Source of the DNA: Cyanobium sp. PCC 7001
GTDB lineage: Bacteria > Cyanobacteriota > Cyanobacteriia > PCC-6307 > Cyanobiaceae
DNA length: 64,000 bases
Assembly: GCF_000155635.1 (NCBI RefSeq)
Contig: NZ_DS990556.1
Coordinates: 1,789,079-1,853,078, forward strand
Direction: 5' to 3'
Shown: piece by piece, positions 24,146-34,016 of the stretch
Layout: the number at the start of each line of letters is the position of its first letter
Position numbering within the stretch: position 1 is the stretch's first letter
Made by a program: the position numbers and the translations under genes
Notes under the pieces: generated by a model
The model's database searches: none
The model's input: only the letters and a program-made list of their open reading frames with translations
Told to the model about the DNA's origin: nothing

Positions 24146-26869
24146 TCAGCCCAGGGCCGCCCGCAGGCTCTGCCGGGCCTGCTCGAGGGCCCCGTCCAGC
24201 GCTGCCCCGTTGCGTCCGCCGGCCTGGGCCAGGTTGGGCCGGCCGCCGCCGCCACCGCCGCACGCCTTGGCCACAGCGCCGATGAACGGGCCAGCCTTCT
24301 GGCCGGCGGCGACCAAGGCCGCACCGAAGGCCGCCACCAGAACCACCTTGCCCAGATCGGTGGGATCCGGCAGCCCGCCCAGCACCACCGCGGCGGTGGC
24401 GCCCAGCTGATCCACCAGCTCCTGGGCGGCGTTCTGCAGGGCCGCCCCCTCCACGCCATCGAGACGGGCCACCAGCAGCTGGAAGGGCTCGCCGCCCCCA
24501 TCGCCGGCAGCGGCCGCCCCCACGGCTTCGGCCTGCGTCACCAGGGCGGCCGAGCGGGCCAGGGCCAGCTCCTGCCGTGCCGATGCGAGGGCCTTCTGGC
24601 TCGCCTTCAGGTCGTCCTGCAGCGCCGTCACCCGCTCCACGATCTCGCCCGGCTGGGCCTTGAAGCGATCGCCAAGGGCCTTCACCACCGCATCGCGCTC
24701 CTGCAGGTAGCTCAGCACCGCCGGGCCCGCCACCGCCTCGATGCGGCGGATCCCGGCGGCCACGCCGCTCTCGGCCACGATCTTGAACACCCCGATCTCG
24801 GCGGTGTTGGCCACGTGGGTGCCGCCGCAGAGCTCCATGGACACGCCCGGCACGTCCACCACCCGCACCACCTCTCCGTACTTCTCGCCGAACATCGCCA
24901 CGGCACCGGCGGCCCTGGCCTGATCGATCGCCATCTCCTCCACCACCAGGGCATGGCCCTCGCTGATCCAGGCGTTGATCAGGGCCTCGATCCGCTCCAG
25001 CTCCTCCGGCGTCACAGCCCGGGGGCAGTGGAAGTCGAAGCGGAGGCGATCGAAGTCCACCAGCGAGCCGGCCTGGCCGATGTCCGGATCCACCACCTGC
25101 TTGAGGGCCGCCTGCAGCAGGTGGGTGGCGGTGTGGTTCGCCTGGGCCCGGCGGCGGCAGGCGCCATCCACCCGGGCCGTGACCAGATCCCCAACGGCCA
25201 GCGCGCCCCGCTCCACCCGGCCGCTGTGCACGAACACGCTGCGGTTGCGGCTCACGGCCTCGATGCTCACGATCACCCCGGCATCCACCGCCGTCTGGTC
25301 GCCGCCGCCGAGCAGCACGCCGCGGTCGCCCACCTGCCCGCCGCCTTCGCCGTAGAAGGGGGTGGAATCGAGCACGATCTGCACCGCATCACCGGCTGCG
25401 GCCCGCTCGGCGGGCTCGCCGTTCACCACCAGGGCCAGCACGCAGCTGGGGTGCTCCAGGGCCTCGTAACCGCGGAAGGCGGTGGCCTCCAGATCCGCCG
25501 CCACCGCATCGATGGCCTCCTGCAGGGTGAGGTCGATGCTCACCGCCGCGGCCTTGGCCCGCTGGCGCTGGGCCTCCATGGCGGCCTCGAAACCCTCCAG
25601 ATCCACCGTGAGGCCCTGTTCCTCGGCGATCTCCTGGGTGAGCTCGAGGGGGAAACCGTAGGTGTCGTAGAGCTCGAAGGCCTGATCGCCGCTGATCTGC
25701 CGCGGGCCGGTGGCCAGCACGTCGGCCAGCAGCTTCTCGCCCCGCTCCAGGGTTTCGAGGAAGCGGCCCTCCTCCCGCTCCAGCTCCGCCAGGATCACGG
25801 TGCGGCGCTCGTCGAGCTGTGGATAGGCCTGGCGCATCTGGGCGATCGCGGCCTCCCCCATCGTCTTGAGGAAGGGTCGGTCGATGCCCAGCAGCCGGCC
25901 GTGGCGCACCACCCGGCGCAGCAGCCGCCGCAGGATGTAGCCGCGGCCGAGGTTGCTGGCGCTCACCCCATCGCCGATCAGCTGGGTGATGGCGCGGCTG
26001 TGGTCGCCGATCACCTTCAGGCTCGTCTGGCCCTTCTGCTCCAGCTGGCGGTAGTCCACGCCCGCCAGAGCTGCGGCGGTTTCAATCAGCGGGTAGATCA
26101 GATCGGTCTCGTAGTTGTTGGGAACGCCCTGGAGGATCTGGGCCATGCGCTCGAGGCCCATGCCGGTGTCGATGCTGCGGTTCGCCAGCGGCGTGAGGCT
26201 GCCCTCCGCGTCGCGGTTGTACTGCATGAACACCAGGTTGTAGAACTCGATGAAGCGGCTGTCGTCCTCCAGATCGATGCCGTCATCGCCCAGTTCGGGC
26301 CTGAAGTCGTAGTAGATCTCCGAGCAGGGGCCGCAGGGGCCGGTGGGACCGGACGCCCAGAAGTTGTCGGCCTCGTCCATGCGGATGATCCGTCTGGGGT
26401 TCACCCCCACCACCTCACGCCAGATCGCCTCGGCTTCGTGGTCTTCCCGGAAGACGCTCACCACGAGGTTGGCCGGGGAGAGGCCGAACACCTCGGTGGA
26501 GAGCTCCCAGGCCCACTGGATCGCCTGCTCCTTGAAGTAATCGCCGAAGGAGAAGTTCCCCAGCATCTCGAAGAAGGTGTGGTGGCGCGCCGTGCGGCCC
26601 ACGTTCTCGATGTCGTTGGTGCGGATGCACTTCTGGCTGCTGGTGGCCCGCGGTGCCGGCCGCTCCGCCTGTCCCAGGAACACCGGCTTGAAGGGCAGCA
26701 TGCCGGCGATGGTGAGCAGCACCGTGGGGTCGTCCGGCACCAGCGAGGCACTCGGCATCCGCCGGTGGCCGCGCTGCTCATAGAAAGCGAGAAAGGCCGA
26801 GCGGATGTCGGCGCCACTGCGGGGCGGAGCGATCGGGGAACGACCGGTGGGGGGAGTGGCAGCGGCCAT
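24146..26869 (-). CDS. alaS: Alanyl-tRNA synthetase
   Basis: Charges tRNA(Ala) and edits misacylated Ser/Gly. It has 907 residues, slightly longer than the usual 875. The class II catalytic core is at the N-terminus ([50 protein letters not shown]). The editing domain has the zinc motifs [13 protein letters not shown] and [16 protein letters not shown]. The C-Ala region ends [15 protein letters not shown] before a short helical tail. The first 20 residues (Ala/Pro-rich) are a local extension. All motifs are intact. Confidence 0.98.
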   Translation of the reverse strand: MAAATPPTGRSPIAPPRSGADIRSAFLAFYEQRGHRRMPSASLVPDDPTVLLTIAGMLPFKPVFLGQAERPAPRATSSQKCIRTNDIENVGRTARHHTFFEMLGNFSFGDYFKEQAIQWAWELSTEVFGLSPANLVVSVFREDHEAEAIWREVVGVNPRRIIRMDEADNFWASGPTGPCGPCSEIYYDFRPELGDDGIDLEDDSRFIEFYNLVFMQYNRDAEGSLTPLANRSIDTGMGLERMAQILQGVPNNYETDLIYPLIETAAALAGVDYRQLEQKGQTSLKVIGDHSRAITQLIGDGVSASNLGRGYILRRLLRRVVRHGRLLGIDRPFLKTMGEAAIAQMRQAYPQLDERRTVILAELEREEGRFLETLERGEKLLADVLATGPRQISGDQAFELYDTYGFPLELTQEIAEEQGLTVDLEGFEAAMEAQRQRAKAAAVSIDLTLQEAIDAVAADLEATAFRGYEALEHPSCVLALVVNGEPAERAAAGDAVQIVLDSTPFYGEGGGQVGDRGVLLGGGDQTAVDAGVIVSIEAVSRNRSVFVHSGRVERGALAVGDLVTARVDGACRRRAQANHTATHLLQAALKQVVDPDIGQAGSLVDFDRLRFDFHCPRAVTPEELERIEALINAWISEGHALVVEEMAIDQARAAGAVAMFGEKYGEVVRVVDVPGVSMELCGGTHVANTAEIGVFKIVAESGVAAGIRRIEAVAGPAVLSYLQERDAVVKALGDRFKAQPGEIVERVTALQDDLKASQKALASARQELALARSAALVTQAEAVGAAAAGDGGGEPFQLLVARLDGVEGAALQNAAQELVDQLGATAAVVLGGLPDPTDLGKVVLVAAFGAALVAAGQKAGPFIGAVAKACGGGGGGRPNLAQAGGRNGAALDGALEQARQSLRAALG

Positions 26870-26929
26870 GGCTCAGCGCGTCAACCCGGGAACGGGCATG
26901 ATCGCTCAGCGGCTTCCGGGCCCGGCTGT

Positions 26930-29608
26930 TCAGCACTGCTCCCCCTGCATCCCCTCGATCCTGCGGGTCTGCTGACGCAGCAGGCTGCGGGCGAAGCCCG
27001 AGGACTGGTGCAGCAACTGCTCGAAGGCCCCCGCATCGAACACCAGCGCCTGCACGGGCTTCTCGGCGGTGGCGGCCGAACCCCGGGAGCGCCCGCTCAG
27101 CAGGGCCATCTCGCCAAGGGTCTCCCCGGCGGTTACCCGCGCCTGCCAGTCGACGCCGCTGACCAGCACCGAGCCCTCCAGCAGGATCGCCATCCAGGCC
27201 GCCTCCTCGCCGGCCTGCAGGAGCGGAGCACCGGCCGGCCAGGCCTGCAGGGTCCCCCAGGACGCCACGTTGAACAGGGCCGAGGGGGAGAGCTCCGCCA
27301 GCAGAGGCACCCGCAGCAGCAGTTCCAGCAGGGGGGCCTCGGCCAGGGGGCGTCCATCCATCAGGCCCTGGAGATGGGGCGTGACCGGCAGACCCGTGCG
27401 GGGGGTGCGGCGCAGGCGGGCGGCCCGGGCCGGATCCCGCTGCTCCAGCAGCCACAACACCCACACCGCATTCTCCGGATCGGGGTCGTTCCAGAGCTCC
27501 TCGATCGCCTGCAGGGGGTCCGGCAGGGGCTCGAGCTCCAGGGCAGGCCCGGGATCCGCATGGGGCAGCAGGGTGAGGTCACGGCGCAGCAGCTCCCCCA
27601 CCACCGCCGAGGGCAGCAGGGCCTGCAGGGCCGCGAAGCGCTGGAGCAGGTCATCGTCATCCCCGGCCCTGAACTCCGACAGCAGGGGCAGGAGGGGCAG
27701 CAGGCAGCCCACGATGCGCAGATCGCACACCGGCAGCAGGGGGCGGATCCGGTTGTCGTCGCGGGCGGCGACCGCCAGGGCAGCCCGGCGGGCCAGCTCG
27801 CCCTGCAGGGCGTCCACCCCGCGCTCCAACTGGCGACGGGCGAAGTCCGAGCGGGGGCCGAACCGCAGCAGCAGCTGCTGCCAGGCCCCATCCTCCAGGC
27901 CGGAATCCTGGCGGATCCGCTCCAGCCGCCGGGCCTGGGAGGGCTGGAGCAGCTCAGGCCGCAGATCGTGCTGGCCGGCGAACTGAAGCAGATCCTGGAT
28001 CGCCTCGGCCGCGGCCTCCTCCCGCAGGTTGCGGCTGGCCCGCTGGCGGCCATCGAGCTCCAGCAGCTCGGGGTCCTGGAGCTCCAGTTCGCGGATGGCC
28101 GTGTGGTGGTCGGCCTCCTCCAGCCCCAGGGCAAGCCGCAGCTCCTCGAGCTGCACCGCGCTGGTGGCCCGCTCCAGACGGCCGCCGCGGAACAGATCGG
28201 CCAGCACATCCCGGTAGAGCGCCTGGCTGCTGGCTGCGAGCTGGGCCGGCAACGCCTTGGCCAGGGTGAACACCTCCCCGGGCGTCAGCTCCTCGAGCGT
28301 GCGCCCACCCAGGTGAGCCTCCAGGCCAGGGAAGCGCTTGCGCAGCTGGGAGCGCAGGCTGGCTCCGGTGCTCTCCCGCCGGTACACCTCCGCATCCCGG
28401 GGCCAGCCGCGGTAGAGCCAGATGGCGCTGGCGATCAGCACCAGCGAGCGGATCAACTGGCCCACCTTGCCCTCCGCCGCCCCGAGGCTGGGGTCGGCGA
28501 ACCAGAAGAAGAGGTTCACCGCCGTGAACGTGGCCAACAGCCGGGTGCGTGAGCGCGCCATCGCCCGGGCCCGCTCCTCGCTGTGATCCGCTGCCAGCCT
28601 GGTCTGCAGCGCCCGCTCCAGCCCACCGAACAGCGCCACACTGCCGGCGCCGGCGGCGCTCAGCAGGGCCGGAATCGCCAGCAGGCGCGGCATGCCCCAG
28701 CCCGCATCGGGGCGCGGCCACAGATCCAGGGCCCGGGCCGGCAGATCGGCGTCGAAGGCCCACAGCCCGCTGCGCAGCATCTCCACCGCCTGGGGCCCCT
28801 GCTGGCGGCTGAGCAGGAAGAAGGCCAGCACCAGCCCCGGATAGGACAGCCAAGCCCAGCGCAGGCCGCGCCGGCCTTCGAATCCGGCCCAGTAGGTGCG
28901 CTCCGAATCGATGTCGATGCAGGGCGACTGGCAGGCCACGCAGGCCGAGCGCTCCTGGGCGTCATCGCCGAGGGTGCGGCACATCGACTGGGTGATGCGA
29001 CCGGGATCGAGGTGGGCGGCACTGGCCAGCGGCCCGCGCGGACCGGTGATCACCTGCTGCACGGCTCCCATCGGGCAGACGTACTGGCACCAGGCCCTGC
29101 CGGCGTAGGCCCAGCCGACCGCGATGGCGGCCAGCACGGTGAGCAGCAGCAGCAGGCCCAGGCCCACCGGACTGCTGTTCACCGCCAGCAGGCGCAGACA
29201 CAGACCCGCGATCAGCAGACACCACTGCAGCGCCAGATGGTGGCGGCCCAGCCAGGAATCGCTCTCCACCTTGGCCACCTGGGGCCTGCCGTTCCTGCCG
29301 GTCACCCGGCGCTGGCGATCCAGGCCCCGGAACAGCTGGGAGACGAAGGCCAGCGGACAGAGGCGGCGCCAGAGCTCGTGGCTGCCGGCCGCCAGGATCA
29401 GCAGGCCGGTGGGCACCACCGCGCCCCAGAACAGCTGGTTGCCGCCGTGGCCGTGGCAGTCCAGGCCGGCGGGGCAGAGGGGCGGCCGCAGGGCCCAGGT
29501 CCCCAGCGGCGGAATCAGCAGCGAAGCGATCAGGGCCAGCCAGCCCAGCAGCAGCAGCCAACGCACGGCGTGGGCCTGGCGTTCGGGCCACCTCGCGAAG
29601 ATCCGCAT
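26930..29608 (-). CDS. Membrane polyferredoxin-like protein with C-terminal cyclic-nucleotide-binding domain
   Basis: An 892-residue multidomain protein. The N-terminal 330 residues contain about six membrane helices and Cys clusters of the NapH/NosR/YccM redox type: LCPAGLDC, LCPLAFVSQLF, WCQYVCPMGAVQQV and CVACQSPCIDID, likely ligating Fe-S clusters. After two more membrane helices (about 345-400) comes a long helical cytoplasmic region (about 410-740) without a recognised family. The last 140 residues form a cNMP-binding domain with GEMALLSGRSRGSAAT, which keeps the Glu/Arg pair of the phosphate cassette with one extra residue. This joins membrane electron transfer to cyclic-nucleotide sensing. 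It lies 61 bp downstream of nothing on its own strand and 60 bp upstream of alaS, so co-transcription with alaS is possible. Confidence 0.82.
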   Translation of the reverse strand: MRIFARWPERQAHAVRWLLLLGWLALIASLLIPPLGTWALRPPLCPAGLDCHGHGGNQLFWGAVVPTGLLILAAGSHELWRRLCPLAFVSQLFRGLDRQRRVTGRNGRPQVAKVESDSWLGRHHLALQWCLLIAGLCLRLLAVNSSPVGLGLLLLLTVLAAIAVGWAYAGRAWCQYVCPMGAVQQVITGPRGPLASAAHLDPGRITQSMCRTLGDDAQERSACVACQSPCIDIDSERTYWAGFEGRRGLRWAWLSYPGLVLAFFLLSRQQGPQAVEMLRSGLWAFDADLPARALDLWPRPDAGWGMPRLLAIPALLSAAGAGSVALFGGLERALQTRLAADHSEERARAMARSRTRLLATFTAVNLFFWFADPSLGAAEGKVGQLIRSLVLIASAIWLYRGWPRDAEVYRRESTGASLRSQLRKRFPGLEAHLGGRTLEELTPGEVFTLAKALPAQLAASSQALYRDVLADLFRGGRLERATSAVQLEELRLALGLEEADHHTAIRELELQDPELLELDGRQRASRNLREEAAAEAIQDLLQFAGQHDLRPELLQPSQARRLERIRQDSGLEDGAWQQLLLRFGPRSDFARRQLERGVDALQGELARRAALAVAARDDNRIRPLLPVCDLRIVGCLLPLLPLLSEFRAGDDDDLLQRFAALQALLPSAVVGELLRRDLTLLPHADPGPALELEPLPDPLQAIEELWNDPDPENAVWVLWLLEQRDPARAARLRRTPRTGLPVTPHLQGLMDGRPLAEAPLLELLLRVPLLAELSPSALFNVASWGTLQAWPAGAPLLQAGEEAAWMAILLEGSVLVSGVDWQARVTAGETLGEMALLSGRSRGSAATAEKPVQALVFDAGAFEQLLHQSSGFARSLLRQQTRRIEGMQGEQC

Positions 29609-29730
29609 GGGGCAGGTGGTGGCAGTGCCGCCACGCTACGGAGGACGGACCGCTGTGTCCCGGCGCTCTGTCCCGGATCCCAGCGCGGCATGATCCCCCA
29701 GCAGCAGTCCGGCCCGGCCGGCATGTCCGC

Positions 29731-30153
29731 GTGAGCCAGCTCGCCCCTTCCCTGTCCCGCCAGCAGCTGCGCCTGCGCTCGATCGCCTGGTCCCTGGGGG
29801 CCGGCGTCGCCGCCCTCCTGCTGGGCCTGCCCCTGGGCCTGGAGGCCGCCCTGCGGGCCGGCGGCTGCGGCGTGCTCTACGGCCTGCTCGCCTTCCATCT
29901 GCAGCGGGTCGACCCAGACGACGGCCACCTGCAGGCGGGCCTGGTGGGGGCGGTCTGCGGCATCCACAGCCTCGCCCTGCCGCCTCTGGCCCCCTGGCCC
30001 CCGCCGGCACCGCTGCCGGCCGGGCTGGTGGCGGTTGCACCAACTGTGATGATGGGTCTCGTTCGGGCATGGCTGCCGCTGATCGGCGCCGCTGTGCTGC
30101 TGCACGGAGGCCAGGTCCTGGTCCGGCGTCTGCGGCCGGGGAACGGGTCCTAG
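29731..30153 (+). CDS. Small polytopic membrane protein
   Basis: A 140-residue protein from a GTG at 29731 (MSQLAPSLSRQQLRLRS). Three or four hydrophobic helices are apparent: AWSLGAGVAALLLGLPLGLE, AGGCGVLYGLLAFHL, GLVGAVCGIHSLAL and VMMGLVRAWLPLIGAAVLL. It ends in basic residues. No family was recognised. It is divergent from the polyferredoxin gene (122-bp gap) and stands 40 bp before the SNF2 helicase gene on the same strand, so it may be the first gene of that operon. Confidence 0.65.
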   Translation: MSQLAPSLSRQQLRLRSIAWSLGAGVAALLLGLPLGLEAALRAGGCGVLYGLLAFHLQRVDPDDGHLQAGLVGAVCGIHSLALPPLAPWPPPAPLPAGLVAVAPTVMMGLVRAWLPLIGAAVLLHGGQVLVRRLRPGNGS

Positions 30154-30193
30154 CCGTGCCTGCCCGATCGTCCGCCGCGGTCCTGCCCGCCCC

Positions 30194-33100
30194 ATGAGCC
30201 TGCTGCACGCCACCTGGCTGTTTCCACCGGAAGGGGCGGGGGGACGGCTGTTCCTGTGGGCCGACACCTGGCGGGTGGCCACCCCGACCACGCCGGGCCG
30301 GGACGCCCCGGAACACCCCCTGGCCCTCGATGAGGACAGCCTGGCGGAATGGCTGGATGACAACGGGCTCTGGGCCGAGGCGCTGCGCCCCGCCCGCGCC
30401 ACCCTCACCCTGCCCAGCCGTCAGCAGGCGGCCCGCGGCCGCAGGAGCTCGGGCGGCAGCTGGAGCGGCCTGCCGCTCCAGGCCGGGGAGCCGATCCCGA
30501 AGCAGCTGCAGTGGTGGCCCTGGCAGGTGACGGGCTGGGCCCTCGATCCCGCCAGCGCCGCCGAGTGGCTGAGCCTGCTGCCGCTGGCCGGGGACCACCC
30601 GGAGATCGGCGATGACGTGCGCTGGTGGACCCACCTGCAACGCTGGTCGCTGAGCCTGATCGCCCGCGGCCGCTGGCTGCCCCAGATCGAGGAGGGCAAG
30701 GCCCGCTGGCTCCCTCTGCTCAACCGTGAGGACGACCGGCGCCGGCTCGAGGACCTCGCCACCGGCCTGCCCCAGGTGGCCACCTGCGCCCTCGCCGCCG
30801 GTCTGCAGGGGGATCCGTCCCTGGCCTGCCGCCGCCCGGGCAGCGGCCGGCTGCGGGTGGCCAGCCTGGTGGGGGCCCTGCTCGATGGCCAGCTGCGGCA
30901 GGACTTCCGGCCCGACACCACGGGCCTCGATCCCCTGCTCACCGCCTGGCAGAAGGCCCTCGGCAAGGGGGATGGCTCCCTGCCCCTCGATGAGGAGGAG
31001 CTGGAACGCCTCGACATCGCCACCCACCACTGGCGCGAGGGCGTGGCGGGCCGGGTGGCTCCGGCCCGCGCCTGCCTGGAGCTGTTCACCCCGGCGGAAG
31101 GGGATGAGTTGTGGGAGGTGCAGCTGAGCCTGCAGGCCGAGGCCGATCCCAGCCTCCGGGTGCCGGCCGCCCTGGCCTGGGCCGCCGGCGATCAGGGGCT
31201 GCAACTGGGGGAGGTGGCCGTGGCCCAGCCCAGTGAACTGCTGCTGGAAGGCCTCGGCCGGGCTCTCACCGTGTTCGAGCCGATCCTGCACGGCCTCGAC
31301 TCCGCCACGCCGGAGACGATGCAGCTCACCCCGGCGGAAGCCTTCGTGCTGGTGCGCACCGCCGCCGCCCAGCTGCGGGATGTGGGTGTGGGCGTGGTGC
31401 TGCCCGCCAGCCTGGCCGGCGGCCTGGCCAGCCGGCTCGGCCTGGCGATCACCGCCGAACTGCCGGCCAACTCCAGGGGCTTCACCCTCGGCGAGGGCCT
31501 GGACTGGAGCTGGGAGTTCATGATCGGCGGCGTCACCCTCACCCTGCGGGACCTCGAGACACTCGCCGCCAAGCGGAGTCCGCTGGTGCAGCACAAGGGC
31601 GCCTGGATCGAGCTGCGGCCCAACGACCAGCGCAACGCCGAGCGCTTCTGCGCCGCCGACCCGGCCCTCAGCCTCGACGACGCCCTGCGGCTCACCGCCA
31701 CCGAGGGCGACACCTTCCACCGGCTGCCGGTGCACGCCTTCACGGCCGGCCCCCGGCTGCAGGCGGTGCTGGAGCAATACCACCAGCAGAAGGCCCCCGA
31801 CCCCCTGCCGGCACCGCCGGGCTTCGCCGGCCAGCTGCGGCCCTACCAGGAGCGCGGCCTGGGCTGGCTCGCCTTCCTGCACCGGTTCGACCAGGGCGCC
31901 TGCCTGGCCGACGACATGGGTCTGGGCAAGACGATCCAGCTGCTGGCCTTCCTGCAGCACCTCAAGGCCGAGGAGGAGCTGAAGCGGCCCGTGCTGCTGG
32001 TGGCCCCCACCTCGGTGCTCACCAACTGGAAGCGCGAGGCGGCCGCCTTCACCCCGGAGCTGGGCGTGCGGGAGCACTACGGTCCGCGGCGGCCCAGCAG
32101 CGAGGCCGCCCTGAAGAAGGCCCTCAAGGGCGTGGATCTGGTGCTCACCAGCTACGGCCTGCTGCAGCGCGACAGCGAACTCCTGGAAACGGTCGACTGG
32201 CAGGGGGTGGTGATCGACGAGGCCCAGGCGATCAAGAATCCGAGCGCCAAGCAGTCGATGGCCGCCCGCGACCTGGGGCGGCCGGGCAAGGGCAGCCGCT
32301 TCCGCATCGCCCTCACCGGCACCCCGGTGGAGAACCGGGTGAGCGAGCTCTGGGCCCTGATGGATTTCCTCAATCCCCGGGTGCTCGGTGACGAGGGCTT
32401 CTTCCACCAGCGCTACCGGCTGCCGATCGAGCGCTACGGCGACATGGCCTCCCTGCGGGATCTAAAGGCCCGCGTGGGGCCCTTCCTGCTGCGGCGGCTC
32501 AAGACCGACAAGTCGATCATCTCGGACCTGCCCGAGAAGGTGGAGCTGAGCGAGTGGGTGACCCTCTCGCCCGAGCAGAAGAAGCTCTACAGCCGCACGG
32601 TGGACGACAGCCTCGAGGCCATCGCCCGCTCCCCCCTCGGCCAGAAGCACGGCCAGGTGCTGGCCCTGCTCACCAAGCTCAAGCAGATCTGCAACCACCC
32701 GGCCCTGGCCCTGGGCGAGAGCGCCGAGGCGGCCTCCAGCGCCGGGCCCGCCAGTTTCGCCGCCCGCAGCGCCAAGGTGCAGCGGCTGGAGGAGATCCTC
32801 GAGGAGGTGATCGAAGCCGGCGACCGCGCCCTGCTGTTCACCCAGTTCGCCGAATGGGGCCTGCTGCTCCAGGCCCATCTTCAGAAGCGCTGGCGCCAGG
32901 AGGTGCCGTTCCTCTACGGCAGCACCAGCAAGACCGAACGCCAGGCGATGGTGGACCGCTTCCAGGAGGATCCCCGCGGACCCCAGCTGTTCCTGCTCTC
33001 GCTGAAGGCGGGCGGGGTGGGGCTCAACCTCACCCGCGCCAGCCACGTGTTCCACATCGACCGCTGGTGGAATCCCGCCGTGGAGAACCAGGCCACCGAC

Positions 33101-33295
33101 CGCGCCTACCGCATCGGCCAGCAGAACCGGGTGATGGTGCACAAGTTCATCACCAGCGGCTCGGTGGAGGAGAAGGTGGACCGGATGATCCGGGAGAAGT
33201 CGAAGCTGGCCGAGGAGATCGTCGGCTCGGGCGAAGACTGGCTGGGGGGGCTGGACGTGGGCCAGCTCAAGGACCTGGTGGCCCTGGAGGAGTAG
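30194..33295 (+). CDS. SNF2/SWI-family DEAD-like helicase (HepA type)
   Basis: A 1033-residue Swi2/Snf2 ATPase, a dsDNA translocase likely to remodel protein-DNA complexes. The N-terminal 500 residues match the bacterial SNF2-associated domain (DPALSLDDALRLTATEGD near 490). The ATPase core follows: Walker A DDMGLGKTIQLLAF near 577, VLLVAPTSVLTNWKRE, Walker B VVIDEAQAIKNP near 675, TGTPVENRVSELWAL, and the second RecA lobe with LLFTQFAEWG, LSLKAGGVGLNLT and RWWNPAVENQATDRAYRIGQ. All helicase motifs are present. It is followed after 13 bp by a ceramidase-like membrane protein and then by a SWIM zinc-finger protein, the usual companion of bacterial SNF2 enzymes. Confidence 0.95.
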   Translation: MSLLHATWLFPPEGAGGRLFLWADTWRVATPTTPGRDAPEHPLALDEDSLAEWLDDNGLWAEALRPARATLTLPSRQQAARGRRSSGGSWSGLPLQAGEPIPKQLQWWPWQVTGWALDPASAAEWLSLLPLAGDHPEIGDDVRWWTHLQRWSLSLIARGRWLPQIEEGKARWLPLLNREDDRRRLEDLATGLPQVATCALAAGLQGDPSLACRRPGSGRLRVASLVGALLDGQLRQDFRPDTTGLDPLLTAWQKALGKGDGSLPLDEEELERLDIATHHWREGVAGRVAPARACLELFTPAEGDELWEVQLSLQAEADPSLRVPAALAWAAGDQGLQLGEVAVAQPSELLLEGLGRALTVFEPILHGLDSATPETMQLTPAEAFVLVRTAAAQLRDVGVGVVLPASLAGGLASRLGLAITAELPANSRGFTLGEGLDWSWEFMIGGVTLTLRDLETLAAKRSPLVQHKGAWIELRPNDQRNAERFCAADPALSLDDALRLTATEGDTFHRLPVHAFTAGPRLQAVLEQYHQQKAPDPLPAPPGFAGQLRPYQERGLGWLAFLHRFDQGACLADDMGLGKTIQLLAFLQHLKAEEELKRPVLLVAPTSVLTNWKREAAAFTPELGVREHYGPRRPSSEAALKKALKGVDLVLTSYGLLQRDSELLETVDWQGVVIDEAQAIKNPSAKQSMAARDLGRPGKGSRFRIALTGTPVENRVSELWALMDFLNPRVLGDEGFFHQRYRLPIERYGDMASLRDLKARVGPFLLRRLKTDKSIISDLPEKVELSEWVTLSPEQKKLYSRTVDDSLEAIARSPLGQKHGQVLALLTKLKQICNHPALALGESAEAASSAGPASFAARSAKVQRLEEILEEVIEAGDRALLFTQFAEWGLLLQAHLQKRWRQEVPFLYGSTSKTERQAMVDRFQEDPRGPQLFLLSLKAGGVGLNLTRASHVFHIDRWWNPAVENQATDRAYRIGQQNRVMVHKFITSGSVEEKVDRMIREKSKLAEEIVGSGEDWLGGLDVGQLKDLVALEE

Positions 33296-33308
33296 GACGG
33301 CGCCGGCC

Positions 33309-34016
33309 ATGGAACTCGATCTCTACTGCGAGCGGCTGGGCCCCGGGCTTCTGGGGGAACCGGTCAACACCCTCACCAACGCGGCCTTCTTTCTGGCCGC
33401 GGTGTGGATCTGGCGGCAGGCCCCACGGCGCCGGGGTCGGGTCGATCCCGGCATCGCCCTGCTGGTGGGCCTGGTGCTCGCCATCGGCGTCGGCAGCACC
33501 CTGTTCCACACCACCGCCAGCCGCTGGGCCCTGGTGGCCGACGTGGGGCCGATCCTGCTGTTCCAGATGGTGTTCCTCTGGCTCTATCTGAAGCGGCGGA
33601 TGGGCCTGAGCCACGCCCCGGCGCTGATTCTCGAGGCCCTGTTCGTGGCCGCCACCCTGGCGAGCCGCTCCTGGCCCCAGCTGCTGAATGGGTCGCTGGC
33701 CTACGGCCCCAGCCTCCTGGCGCTGCTGCTGCTGGGGCTCAGGGAACGGGCTCTGCGGTCCCGGACAACCCAGGGCGGGACGACCCTGCTGCTGGCCGCC
33801 GCGGTCTTCGCCGTTTCCCTCACCCTGCGCAGCGTGGATCAGCTGGTGTGCGCCTGGCTGCCTCTGGGCACCCATCCGGCCTGGCATCTGCTCAACGCCC
33901 TGGTGCTGGCGCTCGTGAGCCGATCCATCATGGAGCCGGCGGCCCCCCCACCGCCCGGCTCGCCCCAGACCGGCCGCGATACCGAAGTGCCGGCTCACCC
34001 CATCCCCAGCCCATGA
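33309..34016 (+). CDS. Ceramidase-like (CREST superfamily) membrane protein
   Basis: A 235-residue protein with about seven membrane helices. The pattern of the alkaline ceramidase/CREST superfamily is visible: YCERLGPGLLGEPVNTLTNA at the N-terminus, GVGSTLFHTTASRWALVADV near residue 60 with the characteristic Ser, His and Asp, and HPAWHLLNALVL near residue 195 with the late His pair. These His/Asp/Ser residues bind zinc in family hydrolases. The last 30 residues are a Pro-rich tail. It is 13 bp after the helicase and overlaps the SWIM gene by four bases (ATGA), so the three are translated together. The substrate in a cyanobacterium is unknown. Confidence 0.75.
   Translation: MELDLYCERLGPGLLGEPVNTLTNAAFFLAAVWIWRQAPRRRGRVDPGIALLVGLVLAIGVGSTLFHTTASRWALVADVGPILLFQMVFLWLYLKRRMGLSHAPALILEALFVAATLASRSWPQLLNGSLAYGPSLLALLLLGLRERALRSRTTQGGTTLLLAAAVFAVSLTLRSVDQLVCAWLPLGTHPAWHLLNALVLALVSRSIMEPAAPPPPGSPQTGRDTEVPAHPIPSP

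Noticed and set aside
24092-28552. A 1486-codon open frame on the plus strand opposite alaS and the polyferredoxin gene
   Set aside because: It is antisense to two well-identified genes, has extreme His/Gln/Gly/Leu composition and no recognisable domain. Long antisense frames are expected at 70% GC with third-position bias.
29636-32407. A 923-codon minus-strand frame opposite the SNF2 helicase
   Set aside because: Antisense to a gene with complete helicase motifs; low-complexity Gly/His/Gln composition and no domain.
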